A stretch of 64,000 nucleotides of DNA, taken from positions 12,459,758-12,523,757 of the forward strand of contig CM073323.1 of NCBI GenBank assembly GCA_037043015.1, written 5' to 3'. Origin of the DNA: Bryum argenteum. Lineage: Eukaryota; Streptophyta; Bryopsida; Bryales; Bryaceae. The notes under the pieces are model-generated. The model had not been told where the DNA came from, did no database searches, and was given only the letters and a program-made list of their open reading frames with translations. The stretch's first letter is position 1. Each line of letters begins with the position of its first letter. This document shows positions 22,605-34,150 of this stretch, piece after piece. A program made the position numbers and the translations under genes.

Positions 22605-23556
22605 GTGACATCTTAGATTAAGCTAAGATTTCTACTACAAGAAATATACTAAAATTGGAACTCAACCCAGAAATAAATTAAAATTCCTACATAGATGGAG
22701 AAGATACAACCTTGTACATGGTTGTTTAGTTTTTCCAATATAGAACCATTAATGCAAATCCAATCAAAAAATCATATTAATCAAAAACTTCCAAGTAGAA
22801 GGTTGTTGGACATCACCTTGGAATCATACACATAGAAACAAAATAATCATGAAAACTTTATTTTGATATTGATGATGGGCTTGCAATAGTAAAATTTGCC
22901 TCAAGTTTGAAATCCTTAATGCAAAAGCTATATCCACAAAAAAGCATTTTTAGATTCTCACCATCTTGGATGGAGATGAATTTTTTTCAACACAAACTAC
23001 AATTTAGTTTGGGTTTTAACTCATTAAGTTGTGTCAAAACTGAACTTCAAAAGGAGAAACTACGACTCTTCAAAGTTTCACCTACATCGATAACGAGAAC
23101 CTTCAAGCATTAAACCTTCTCCAAAATCTCAATCAATGCCTCAAATAACCGTATTTTGGGTACAAATACTTGACTTACCAGTTGCTTTCTCCATCGTAGT
23201 GTAAACCGGCCGGTTTTTCAGAAGGATGAATGAACAAATTACACAAACATGTGAAAACGAAGTAGGATCCTTTTCTAACTCACAATATCGGTACCGACAA
23301 AATCATTAACTGAATATACTCAGAGCGTAAGCAGATTGTTGCTCAGAGGTGCCTTCTTATTTATTTCATAAGAGCTCAGATGTTGCCAATCATACTCAGC
23401 ACCACGAACAAAGCATGGCTCAGGTGCACAAACAGAGACCTGATCAATGTGCACACTTTAGGGCAAAGCGAGTTGATATCAACACGTGCTGAAGGCTACG
23501 CATACTTAACGGTAGCACTGTTACTGACATATGTAAGTCTGCCAGGAATTGGCAGC
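22605..23556. other. 3' flank of the first EG45-like gene, no gene seen
   Basis: AT-rich; no coding chain or element ends that I can support. Confidence 0.4.
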
Positions 23557-24267
23557 TTAGTGCCCACCATGGCCAACTTCGGCGATGAAGGTTTCCTTGG
23601 CCCAGGGTGCAGCATCAGCTTCGTCGGGATGAGAGAAAGCGGCAGAGTACTCGACAGTGATCACGCCAACAGCTGTATTGGCAATTCTTGAGAACGCGGC
23701 CTCCGAAAGATCAAACGCTCGACCTCCCGAGCAGCCGTTCGGGCAACGATCTATGATCTGGACTCTGATGGTGTTGCCCGATCGACATCCATTTCCAGTG
23801 CACCGGATGTTGAAGAACTTGCCACAATTAGCACCATTGTTCCATATGTTGGCACTGGCACTGTCACCTCCTGCTGCGAACAGCCCGTCGGCTGGGACTC
23901 CGCCGAAGCCAAAGCAGGCATTGGCTGTAGCTCATCACGATTAAACCATCAGATCGATTAGACTATCACATCGTCGAAGGAGCTTACACAGAACATGGAA
24001 ACGGGAATCAGGGGCAGGGGGAGACTATTCTGAACGAGCTTGTTTACAGATTTCTCTAATATGGCATCTGATCTCTACGATCCAACGCTGTAGCATACTG
24101 TCTAGCCACAACTGAAGTGGATCGGCAGCAGTGAGGGTTTACAACTTACGAACATACGGTGCTGTATAATATGATGCGCGCCCAGTGGCCGCTGCAACCA
24201 GTGTGGTGAGCTGCAAGATCAAGAATGCGGATGCTATCAGAAGCGCATTCTGCCGAATCTGAGCCAT
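23557..24267 (-). CDS. EG45-like domain protein / plant natriuretic peptide-like, copy 1
   Basis: Small secreted protein of the expansin-related EG45/PNP group, extracellular and linked in other plants to water and ion balance. Two exons: 24150-24267 (ATG at 24267) and 23557-23924, with a GT..AG intron of 225 bp (C|GTAAG, CTACAG|) in phase 1. The product is 161 aa. Residues 1-26 are a signal peptide (MAQIRQNALLIASAFLILQL, then TTLVAA). The domain follows: ASYYTAPYV-P, NACFGFGG, ANIWNNGANCG, IRCTGNGC, VQIIDRCPNGC, GGRAFDLSEAAF. Six mature cysteines are present. The C-terminal 28 residues after ITVEYSAAF extend past the usual domain end. Confidence 0.85.
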
Positions 24268-25262
24268 TGCTTACGATCGTCTCCTCGCCACCTGCCGCAC
24301 AGCTCACACATGAAGTTTCAGTTTAAACACCAATCTCAAACGAGGATGAGATTGATCGACACATACTTAATTTCTGGCAAAGCTGATCTACAAAAGAAGC
24401 CAAATTCAGGCCGCGGTGTTCTTCAAGGCTAAGTAGTTGTTCCTATACAGGGTAACAGATGTGGAATTATTGAAGTAGGAATCGTATAACCCACAAGGAG
24501 GATCCTGAAATTTTCACATGTGAGAAATTGGAAAATGAGGCTCTCATACCCTCTAGGCAATTGAAATAAGGCCCTCATATCCTCCATTCTATATGAGAAA
24601 AGGTGGAGATAAAGCACAGTTCCTACTTGATGGAAAAGTGGCCATTTTCCGGCTCCAGAAGAGGATTTGTATAATTTTTCCTAGTGTAAACTGTGCCATC
24701 GCCTAGAGGGATTCTGCCAAAAGCTCCTTGTGACCTCAACATGAGTTAAATGTCGGACAACCTCATCAGATCTAAAGTCAATCGTTGGGCTAGAACCATG
24801 CCATGAATACAACGACAACATACACATAGGAAACATTCTACTTAACATAACTGAAACTGTTCTGCAATGGCTGAGAGTCACTCCAGAGATGCATCATAAC
24901 ATTCTCAAACGACTTAAATTGCACAGCAAGAACAGAAAATTCACTTCGAAATCAGGCGCTCCGATGTTTTTGCCAGAGAAAAGTGATCGATGTATGCATT
25001 TCCAGGGATCGAAGTAGCAGAGTCCTCCAGAAATAACCTGTAACTAGTGATCGAGCTGTATTGATGAGAGCACGGTGCGGTTCTTGCAAGCCCACATTGC
25101 CTTTATATGTTATGCTGACGCAGAATGCCGTGTGACGATAGAGACACACTACCGTACAATTAAGAGTGTGAACATCTTACTATTGAAAACTGTGATATGA
25201 CATGGTTTACAATTCTTCCCACGTTTTGTTAAAGTCAGCACCAACAATCTTTGGAAGTATAC
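24268..25262 (-). repeat. Duplicated upstream region, copy 1
   Basis: Blocks recur at 28807-29610: the CAGCT.ACAC.AAGTTTCAG leader, TGTTCTGCAATGGCTGAGAG, GGTTCTTGC..CCCA and CACCAACAATCTT. The EG45-like genes were therefore duplicated together with their promoters. Confidence 0.75.
25101..25107 (-). promoter_or_regulatory. Candidate TATA box of EG45-like copy 1
   Basis: TATAAAG on the minus strand, about 0.84 kb upstream of the ATG, within DNA that is duplicated upstream of copy 2 (which also keeps a TATA box at the matching place). A long or spliced 5' UTR is implied. Confidence 0.5.
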
Positions 25263-25638
25263 AGACTATCTTCTGGAATGTGGAATACTATGGGTTATTG
25301 AGAAGTTGACATGTCTCCAATTGTTGATGTTAGTGCACGTACCTTTACGTGTTGTACATAATTTGCATAGGAGGTTATTCAAGTGGCACATCACAAGATA
25401 GGAATTCATGAATACTAAAAAATTTGTTGTCGTTTATGGTTTGTTCACTACAACTCAAATAGCATTTTTTAAGTCAACTTGATGTGGACAGGATTTGTCA
25501 TGGTGAAAAAAATGTAGAGATATCATTATGATGAAATGGACCCCACCAATACATGTTATAATGTTGATATGATTTAAGCTTGTAATAACTTGTTGATTTT
25601 TGTGCATGGGATACATGCATTTAGGTGGTAGTACTTAA

Positions 25639-26614
25639 CCCTTAAACGCCCACGATGTCGAAAAACGACATTTTGGATGTACATCATAAACTTTGAAGAG
25701 CCATATCTTCTTCATCCGAGGTCCGTTTTAGATGAAATCACTTGGGTTAGGCTCCAAATCAAGTCTAGTTTGTGTTGCAAAATTTTCAAGCCCATACAAT
25801 AAAGTATGCATTAATGGAATGCACTTTAGTGAAGACAACTCTTGTTTTTGGGTTTCCAAGCATGGGGCATGTATTACCTTTGCAAGCCAATTATGTGAGA
25901 TTAAAAATAGTTTTTCATGATTCTTTTTTCATGGTTGTGATCTTAAGGTGATTCTTAACAACTTTGTAGTGAGAAGTTTTTTGATCCAAATGATTTTGCT
26001 AATGGATTTGCAATGATGTTTTGTCAACAGAAAAAGTGAGAAAATGGATGATATTTGAGGAGCTATATCTCCCTCATCCACCGTTGGATTTCAACTTGAT
26101 TTTTTGGGATGGCCTCCAATTAGAGTCTAGTCTAAGTGGTAGCAACCTTAACAAGATCGAAGATGTTCTGAAGATAAGGCATGAAATTGAATGCAAAGGG
26201 TCTAGTTTTGGACTATTTTTCCTCTGTAAAATGTTCGGTAGTTTTTACCATTGCATGGCTTTTATTTGAGCCAAGAAATTTTTTTGATGAATTTTTTTTG
26301 GGTAAAGGACTTATTAAGATGAAGGTGAACATCTTTCTAGTTGGTGATTTTTTCATTGCAATAGGTATATTGGTAGCATTTCCACCTCAAAGTGAAAATG
26401 ATGAAATTTTGCAGTTTGTTTTTGATATTAATATGTTATGATCTCCCAATCTATAAGGCCTCATGACTCAAATTTTGGTCCACATGATCTTCGATAAGTA
26501 TATTACAAGTTTGTACGGTTGAGATCTTAATAGCTTCTCTTGGTTTTCATCTGAGTATGACGATTTCTATGGAAATGACCTTTTCTTTTAAAAATAGGCT
26601 CGGGCGTTTAGGGG
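25639..26614 (+). mobile_element. TTAA-flanked element, long form, copy 8 (976 bp)
   Basis: TTAA at 25635-25638 and 26615-26618. Nearly identical to 12826-13792 along its whole length, including GATGTCGAAAAACGACAT and the terminal GGGCGTTTAGGGG. Non-autonomous. Confidence 0.85.
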
Positions 26615-26618
26615 TTAA

Positions 26619-27111
26619 ATGGCTAAGCCTACTCATATTCATCTTTGCTACAATTACACTCTAAATCTAATTCTTAAAAGAATTAGGGCAATTCGGGGTT
26701 GTCGAGAATTGATTAATGATTCGCATATGGCATGCTTTGAACTATATAAATTTATAAAAGGCTCCCCAGGCTTGACACCTTATGCAACTTAATCTCTAAG
26801 GTAAGGATGGGGTCACATCTACTAGACGTAGTTGTTAGGTACAATATGATCATGGTGGTCACCCATAGTGATAAGAGGGGTGACAATAGAGGGGTGAGAT
26901 TAAGGTAAGGTGCTCAATAATGGCTCCAAATGGTCGATAGTACAATAGATTTTTGTGCATGTAGAAAGTAAGTGGAAGGATAGGGGGAGTGAAATTATCA
27001 TAATTGGAACCTTTACAATCTGCTATGACTTTTCAAAAGCTTAAGTTATAGGTGTTTCTCAATGAACATTGCTCTGAAATGGCATACATTTTTGGATTGT
27101 AAATACATGGA
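26619..27111. other. Unassigned DNA
   Basis: Nothing recognisable. Confidence 0.4.
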
Positions 27112-27426
27112 CACCATATTCATTGTAATGGGAAAATTGCATGATTTTTAGGAAATACATTTTAGCTCAAGTTGAGCTAAATTGTATCCACAGATTCGGT
27201 ACATCACTGAAATTGAACAAAAGAACCAATCATTAGCATTTTCAAATGGCCATAACCTACTCAAATTCTATCCAAATTGAGCATAAATTATGACCATTTG
27301 AGAATGTCAATGATTGGTAATTTAATTCTGTTTTAGTGAAGTATCTGTAAATACACTTTAGCTCAACTTGAGCTAAACTTTCATTCAATTGGGAGGTTGA
27401 AAATCTCCAAAACATCGAATATGGTG
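27112..27426. mobile_element. CACCATATTC-ended TIR element, copy 1
   Basis: Begins CACCATATTCATTG and ends CGAATATGGTG. The two halves are themselves inverted: ATTTTAGCTCAAGTTGAGCT faces TTTAGCTCAACTTGAGCTAA, and TTTCAAATGGCCATAA faces TATGACCATTTGAGAA. A second copy lies at 31335-31737. Confidence 0.65.
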
Positions 27427-27625
27427 TTGAAGGAACCTAGAGCTTCATTTTGGAGCTTGTACCATTTTGGAGCACTTCACCTTCCAAAAGTTGTAAAGAT
27501 GACATTACAAAGATTGGACGTGTATGGGGGACATGGATACATTCTAATACATTATAATGACAATTATATGATCATCTGACAAGGGGAGCAAGTTGTTACT
27601 CTGTTTCAAGAGAACAACTGATTTC

Positions 27626-27881
27626 AACCCCAGTTCCGTTAAAATGGCATTATTCCGGTAAAATGGCACACTCAACTTTCTGAACGGTAGCTCAAAAACC
27701 ATGTGATATAACAGAATTTTAAGGTGATATTAGGGAAAATGAGTGACAATATATATAAAGAAGTGATATTACAAAAAAAATGGTGATATTACAGAATATA
27801 CCATTTTATATGAGCACAAATATAAGATCTAGTGTGACAAAATGGCACATGGCATAGTGCCATTTTAACGGAATTGGGGTT
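27626..27881. mobile_element. TTCCGTTAAAATGGC TIR family, copy 1 (256 bp)
   Basis: Ends AACCCCAGTTCCGTTAAAAT and its inverse ATTTTAACGGAATTGGGGTT. The interior has several GTGATATTA repeats. Related copies lie at 42722, 49431 and 51079, with a decayed one near 61030. Non-coding. Confidence 0.75.
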
Positions 27882-28037
27882 TTTCTCCTTCTTATTACAG
27901 CTTGCAACTGACATATGAAGCTCAGACATATGACATACCCAGCACCAGGAACGACGCTTCTAAATCTCATCACTTATTGAGGGTTACATCCACTGTAGTG
28001 TGGCACAGCTATGTAAATCTGCTAGGAAATGGCCACT

Positions 28038-28806
28038 TCAGCATCCACCATGGCCAACTTCGGCAATGAGCGTTTCCTCGGCCCAGGGTACAGCATCAGC
28101 CTCATCGGGATGAAAGAAAGCGGCAGAATACTCGACGGTGATCACGCCAACGTCTGGATTGGCAATTCTGGAAAACGCGGTGTCCGAAAGATCAAAAGCT
28201 CGACCTCCCGAGCAGCCGAACGGGCATCGCTCGATGATCTGGACTCTGATGGTGTCGCCTGATGTACATCCATTTCCAGTACACCGGATGTTGAAGTACC
28301 TGCCACAATTAGCACCGTTGTTCCATATGTTGGCACTGGCGCTGTCACCTCCTGCTGCGAACAGCCCGTCGGGCGGGACTCCGCCGTAGCCAAAGCAGGC
28401 ATTGGCTACACATCATCACAACCAAGCACAGATCGGTTCAAGCCTAGACGAATTGGCGCAGTGTGACCTAGGACACAAACGAAGCTGTACCATTCAATCA
28501 TATCGTGATAGAAACTTTTCGGCGAAGAGTGAATCAGGGGCAGGGGGAAACTTTTCTCTATAAAACCGTTTACGAAATATCTAAATATGGCATTTGGTAT
28601 CATTGTCGATCCGATTCAACTCTATGGCACTCTGGCTAGCTAGAAGTGAATTGGCAGGGAATTACAGCAGTGAGAGTATACAACTTACGAACAAATGGTG
28701 CTGTGTAAAATGATGCGAGCCCAGTCTGGGCCGCAACCAGTTTCGTGAGCTGCAAGATCACGAATGCGGATGCTATCAGCAGCATATTCTGACGTAGCTG
28801 AGCCAT
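28038..28806 (-). CDS. EG45-like domain protein / plant natriuretic peptide-like, copy 2
   Basis: Tandem paralogue of the gene at 23557-24267, same strand. Exons 28689-28806 (ATG at 28806) and 28038-28405 have exactly the same lengths and phase-1 junction as copy 1; the intron is 283 bp (GT..AG). The product is 161 aa. Signal peptide MAQLRQNMLLIASAFVILQL, then ASFYTAPFV-P, NACFGYGG, ANIWNNGANCG, VQIIERCPFGC, GGRAFDLSDTAF. Differences from copy 1 include DRC to ERC and a C-terminal GHGGC instead of GHGGH, which adds an unpaired cysteine. Both frames are intact. Confidence 0.85.
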
Positions 28807-29610
28807 TCCTGCTGCACAGCTGGCACACAAAGTTTCAGATTCAACACCGATCCCAATCCAGGATGAGTTCGATCGCAACATACTCAATTCTTGACTTTCA
28901 AGGCTGATCCATAGAAGAAGGCGATCGCTAATTCCGTTTCAAGCAAGCACTTCGCCATGGAAACAGAGGTATCGCATAGTCGGTAACAATATGGGATTGG
29001 CAAGGTCTGTCAACATACTGAACTTGGAATCTGCCGCTCATGCAGCTAAGTACTACCTCCTCGACACCGGTCGGATTGTCGATCAATTCAAGCAACCTTA
29101 CCGCTCAGCCTCTCTGGAGGTAATCTTTGAGCTAAAACCGTATGATGCATAATGACCACGATATGTATTGCTGAAACATTTTGACTGAAAAGAACCCAAA
29201 ATGTTCTGCAATGGCTGAGAGTTATCCTAGGAATGTCATAGACCTTGACCGATCTACAGGTGCATAGCAGGAAGAGTTCACTTGAAAGTTCGGATAGCAA
29301 GAAGAAATCACTTGGAAATAAGATCAAAATATGCGTTCTCAGATATACAGACTAGTCTACCACCAGAATCAACCTGATGTGATTGAGCTAGATCGATGAA
29401 AGCCCGGTCTGGTTCTTGCCCACTTGGGGAAAAACCACAAAGCCTTTATATCTTGATTGTGCGCGGAGTAGAGTATGACGGTTTTTACACTCAACAGTAC
29501 AATCATGAATAATTATGTCCATCTCTATTTTTGAAGACTCTGATACCACATGGTTTACTCTTTCCACGTGTTTTTTAGTCGACACCAACAATCTTCAAAT
29601 GTACACTCAT
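28807..29610 (-). repeat. Duplicated upstream region, copy 2
   Basis: Counterpart of 24268-25262. The differing lengths (about 0.80 against 1.0 kb) reflect indels; the sequence is clearly diverged, so the duplication is not recent. Confidence 0.75.
29443..29450 (-). promoter_or_regulatory. Candidate TATA box of EG45-like copy 2
   Basis: TATAAAGG on the minus strand, about 0.64 kb upstream of the ATG, at the position equivalent to the copy 1 box. Confidence 0.5.
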
Positions 29611-30500
29611 TGGCAATTTCGTCCAAGTTTCGAAACTTGCATACTTGTACCTAAAAAATGATGTATTTTATGATCTTGCTGAGTGGTCATGTAATCGACT
29701 ATTAGGAAACTTTCACTGATTTAAGAAGCAGAGGAACTTGCAAGTCATATAATTGCATATCAATGTTCAACGCTCGTGGCTGCTAGGGATTCTCAGTGTA
29801 CTCTAGTGGACATGAGGTGGCAGTCATGCAGATTTTGAAAGTGAGACACAATTGGTGAAACCAGTTCTAAAGAAGTGCTTTTCTATAAGAAACGTAAAGA
29901 AGATGAGTCAAATATGAAAAGCGGAATGATGAGGTTGTAACATTTCTTGAGGACTTGATCATAACTCTTCTGCACTTTACAGTCAACAGCACTTCACACT
30001 GCCGCATGAGAATCGGTTCTATCAACATTTGATACCAAAGAAATACGTTACATGTGAAGAGGATATCCTTTTCTGTGATACATTTATGACTTTAGGTTGT
30101 TTTTTTTACTCAACCCCTAAAGTTTCAAGGTACTATTTGCATGCTTTACCCTCGAAAGTCAAAACTACGCTTTTTGAATGCAAGGTGAGTATTTTCAGTC
30201 TATAATGTATTTTCAAGTGTATGTAACCGTAAGATCTAGTACCTAATTTCTACGTGCATATGTTAGTATATAAAAGCTCATATTTAAATTCCTTACAGTT
30301 TGTGAGATCATGATGTTTTAACTCGCTAATATTTAGCAACATTCTCAAAAAAATAAGCTGCATTTTCAACCTTGAATCTACTAAGTCATAAATGACATTT
30401 TTTGGTAATTTGATAACTTGCTTATTTTCTTAAGAACGTAGTTGTAGCAAGTTCCTAAACACTCCTAGACTTTAGTAACATTTAAGAAATAAAATTTGTA
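29611..30500. other. Unassigned DNA
   Basis: No gene or repeat boundary recognised. Confidence 0.4.
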
Positions 30501-30505
30501 AACCC

Positions 30506-30570
30506 ACCCCCCCCCCCAAATTGTAGTAGAGAAAATTTGAAAACAATTTGGGGGTGGGGGTGGGTTCTTG
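30506..30570. repeat. C-rich/G-rich inverted repeat
   Basis: ACCCACCCCCCCCCCCCC with AAATTGT faces ACAATTTGGGGGTGGGGGTG, separated by about 20 nt. It would fold into a strong hairpin; the G-rich strand could also form a quadruplex. Confidence 0.7.
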
Positions 30571-30684
30571 TTAGTACAATGTTCACTCTAAAGCAATGGT
30601 GAAAACTTTAAAGAAATTTACAAAGGAAAATAGTCCAAAACTAAACCCTATGCACTCATATCTATGCCTTATCTAGAAAACATG

Positions 30685-31330
30685 TTTGACTTGATCAAGA
30701 TTTCTATTACTAAAACTGGACTCTAAAAGGAGTCCATTCTCGCAAGGATTAGATATAGTTAGAAGATGGTATTTAAGTAGGGAAATTTTAGGTTGAGAAA
30801 TGACGGCTGCAGCCACTAGAGTGAGGCTGTTAGGTTTTAGATTGGCAATCTGAGGATCCCGAATCTGCCCTTTTCGGGAAAGATCTGCTACTTGGTCGGG
30901 AGTGAGCAAAACTCTCTCGGTCACTTTGTATTACTGTTATCATTCTTATGATTCAGTAATTGCAAGGACATTCCCTCAAGGTCTCTTGTGTTTTCGTGCT
31001 CGCGTTTCTTATACTGAGTTCTGGGTATGTGTGGTAGTGCATTAGTTCCTTGATATTTGGGCAAGTAGAGCTAGGTTCTAACTGTTATGTGGAGTAAAAA
31101 TCTAGATAGTGGAAGAATTAGTTAATTAACAACATTGTCTATCCGGGTCGAGCAAGAATACTTGTAGGTGCAACCGTATCCGGGATAATGTTAGCATGAG
31201 AGATATCGGCTACCCAAAGAACTCTCAAGTGTTTATCCGATTGAGTACGTCCTAGTTATTTGGTGTTCTAGAAGTGAACAGTAAGATCAGAGGTAGAGCG
31301 GTGAACCCTGGATTAGCTAAGTACTTCCTG
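30685..31330. repeat. LTR-like segment, tentative
   Basis: A TATTTAAGTAGGG box followed by TCATTCTTATGATTCAGTAA and the imperfect pair ACATTGTCTATCCGGG / ATCCGGGATAATGT gives the look of a promoter-bearing LTR. I cannot find paired ends, a partner LTR or a target duplication. Confidence 0.2.
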
Positions 31331-31334
31331 GAAT

Positions 31335-31737
31335 ACCATATTCATTATAATGGGAAAATTGCATGATTTTGGGAAAATACATTTTAGCTTGAGTCGATCT
31401 AAACTATACCCGTGGACAGATTGGGTACTTTGCTGAAATTAAAGAAAACAACCAATCGTGAACACTTTCAAATGGCCATAACTTACTCAAATTCTGTCCA
31501 AATTGGGCATATGTGGTATACTTCGACACCTAAAAAAAGAGTAAATGTCAAAAAACACCTCATATGTCCAATTTGAACAAAATTTGAGTACGTTATAACC
31601 ATTTGAAAATATCAATAAGTGGTAGTTTTGTTCAATATTAGTGAAGTACCCAATCTGTGCATACACTTTAGCTCGACTCTAGCTAAACTGTCATTAAATT
31701 GGGAGGTTGGAAATCTCCCAAAATATCAAATATGGTG
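31335..31737. mobile_element. CACCATATTC-ended TIR element, copy 2
   Basis: ACCATATTCATTATAATGGG to ATATCAAATATGGTG; same inverted-half structure as 27112-27426, with an extra ~60 bp in the middle. Confidence 0.65.
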
Positions 31738-31963
31738 TTATGGGGCCTTTCACTTTCATATAGATTTTACAAAATTTTACATTTCAAATCTCAAAAATAA
31801 CTCTTGTATATTCAGATATATATTTAAATAAAATCTAACTCCAAATACTACTTTTAATGCCACCCAAAGTTATTGAACTCCAAGTAACTAGTCCAAGTCA
31901 AGTTCCGTAACTCATACACATTCCTTCATTTCCTTGGTGCAACCTTTAATAGTGAATGGTATC

Positions 31964-32347
31964 ATGGAAGCGCCCACACGCATTTATTCCTACCCACAAC
32001 TTGATGAGCGAGTTCAGAGGCGGAAAGCTGTGCTCCAGCGCTCCACCATCACCGAATACAAATTGATGCATGGTGGAAGTTTAAGCAGCAGCACTGAAAA
32101 GTGCGCTGCAACAATAACGACGTTTGAGCACGTTCCTGTTTTTCCGAAATTGAAGAGACTCACCCCGTGGGAATTGGCTCGTCGTGACATTGCTGCAATC
32201 GGCAAGCGAGTGGAGGAGATTTCAGGCGGGATGAGAGGAGACTTCGACAAGCTCATGGGGGCTGCTTTTGGCAGAGAGTATAAGCGATACTGGGAATTTG
32301 CTAGGGATGTGTTTCGGGATAGCACGACGCGGACTAGTGATCAGTAG
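31964..32347 (+). CDS. Small paralogous protein, family A copy 1 (unknown function)
   Basis: 127 aa from the ATG at 31964 (MEAPTRIYSYPQLDERVQRR). I do not recognise the family. The conserved core is LTPWELARRDIAAIGKRVEE around residues 75-95, then GDFDKLMGAAFGREYKRYW and EFARDVFRDST near the C-terminus. It is charged and probably mostly helical, with no signal peptide or membrane span. Paralogues follow on the same strand at 33363, 39169 and 46438. Compared with them it lacks the KFG of ERKFGST and ends early, replacing GLRLIEE with RTSDQ. The frame is intact. Confidence 0.55.
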   Translation: MEAPTRIYSYPQLDERVQRRKAVLQRSTITEYKLMHGGSLSSSTEKCAATITTFEHVPVFPKLKRLTPWELARRDIAAIGKRVEEISGGMRGDFDKLMGAAFGREYKRYWEFARDVFRDSTTRTSDQ

Positions 32348-33158
32348 TTTCTCCTATGCGCTATCTAGACTCAATACATTCGACAGATGAAGTTGCAATA
32401 TAGCTGGATCATACAGAAAACTTGCCTCACATCACTTTCTTTTTACTTTTCAAATGCAAGCCTCTTAGCTTGGAATAATTTGAATGCAGATTTCCTCCTA
32501 CTTCTCGAATGCTTCCTATCATGGATTGACTTAAACTTCATCTGTGTACATGAAATGAAGCTCTCAATCACAACTCGATTTTTTTTTTTCCCTTTTTTTT
32601 TAACAGTCACTGAGAAACAATACATGTATATGGTCCATAGCATAACATGCTTTGAGAATCTACAGTTTTTTTTACAATTTTCAAAAAACTCTGAAATAGT
32701 ATATGGAGGGGTAGACCGAGGTATGGAAGTGAGCTGGAGAGTAAGGAGTTGAACTTTAGTTTGATTGTTCTTTTTCTTTCGAAAGGATGGGGGAGGGGAG
32801 AATATTCTCTCAAGATTCCTTAACTTCTATGATCCAACAGACCGGCCCTTCGATTCAAGGATAAGCTTCGACATGGCTCTCGCACCTTGTCGATGTCCAT
32901 CCGGAGACTGTTACCGACAGAACCCTAACCGCGAATTCCCCTTTCGAACAGGATGATTCTGTGCATTCTCCAAACGAACAGAAACGCAACGATTGCAATG
33001 AATAGGAGAACGAATGTGCGAATGATACTGAATAGAACGAAGTTTATCAAGCCTCACCAGTTGCAAAACCTGTGATTCCCTTCCGAGGCGATCATGAAAG
33101 CCTCCGTTGAACAAGCTAGGCTCTAATCGTGGCCCATAAAAGCAATAACTTGGCACAT

Positions 33159-33168
33159 TCTGATACCA
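33159..33168 (-). promoter_or_regulatory. TGGTATCAGA motif (primer-binding-site-like)
   Basis: An exact match on the minus strand to the start of the tRNA-Met primer site used by plant copia elements. The same 10-mer occurs at 38724-38733 and 29539-29548. Upstream-region homology between 33 and 38.7 kb spans it. No LTR is evident. Confidence 0.3.
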
Positions 33169-33362
33169 CTTTCAGCTCTAGAATTACATAGCTAGTGCGG
33201 TGGAGTCGCTGTATAAGTAGAGATCGATCGCGCTAGTGCCGGAAGGTGATCAATGGATGAATGTGGTGCGGACAGGGTCGTTGTCAGACAAGCATAGATT
33301 GATCACTGCATCACGTACCAGCCCCGAGTCGGCGTCGCCTCCTCTTCTGCAATAACTCAAGT

Positions 33363-33904
33363 ATGTTCGGACGCCGTTCTTTTTCAGGATCCATTCATAC
33401 TGTTGAAAGTGTCTGCTTTCCGATTCTCATGCATGTTGAAAAATACGGATTAGGCGGATTGTGCCAGTTATGGCTGCAGGGCCGTCAACGCACCGGCTGG
33501 CAGCTGAAGGGTTCGAATGCTGTTGACACACCGCCCACACACATTTATCCTGATCCAGGCTTTCCTGATGAGCGAAGTCGGAAGCGAAAAGCTGAGCTTG
33601 AGCGCAAGTTCGGTTCCACCATCAACAAGTATAACTCCATGAACGGTGGAAGTAAAAGCAGCAATGCTGCAGCAATTGTTTCTGAGCTGAAGAGTCTCTC
33701 TCCGCGAGAGTTGGCTCGTCGTGACACTGCTGCGATAAGCAAGACAGTGGAGGTCTGCAATCGATTGCAGACGGGATCGGGTACTTCGACATGCTCATGG
33801 TTGCTGCTTTTGGCAAAGGGTATCAGCGATATAACTGGAAATATGCGAAAGATGTGTTTGGGGACAGCACGGGCCTCCAATTGATTGAAGAGGCGGACCA
33901 GTGA
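33363..33904 (+). pseudogene. Small paralogous protein, family A copy 2, frameshifted
   Basis: The N-terminal half reads HIYPDPGFPDERSRKRKAEL, ERKFGSTINKYNSMNGG and LSPRELARRDTAAISKTVE. Then 11 extra bases near 33753-33763 create a 20-bp perfect palindrome (33753-33772) and throw the frame. The proper tail, FDMLMVAAFGKGYQRY and YAKDVFGDSTGLQLIEEADQ, continues in another frame to TGA at 33902-33904. The ATG at 33363 may lie in an intron: GTATGTTC matches GTACATTC after a conserved CTGCAA..CTCA at 38920. The true start is therefore unclear. Confidence 0.6.
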
Positions 33905-34096
33905 TCAACAGTTTCTTGACACATGATATATACTGCAGTACTAGCTGGATCATACAGAAAAGTTGCCCACCTCACTTTCTTCTACTTTCCAAATGCAAGC
34001 TTCGTATCTTGAAATGACTTGAATACACTTATTCCTACTTTTCAACTATTCCTGTCTATGTGCATAGAAACAAACTTTTCGGCAAGTGAAATTTCA

Positions 34097-34150
34097 CAAG
34101 ATGTGTTTCGAGACAGCCCGGCCCTGCGATTGATTGAAGAGCTGGAATAG
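34097..34150 (+). pseudogene. C-terminal fragment of family A
   Basis: Encodes QDVFRDSPALRLIEELE and a stop, matching the last ~18 residues of the family. A still weaker trace (GLQLINE) lies near 34670-34700. Both point to further decayed tandem copies downstream of copy 2. Confidence 0.55.

Noticed and set aside
32387..32752. 121-codon open frame after family A copy 1
   Set aside because: AT-rich, low-complexity composition with Phe/Leu runs; no homology and no start context.
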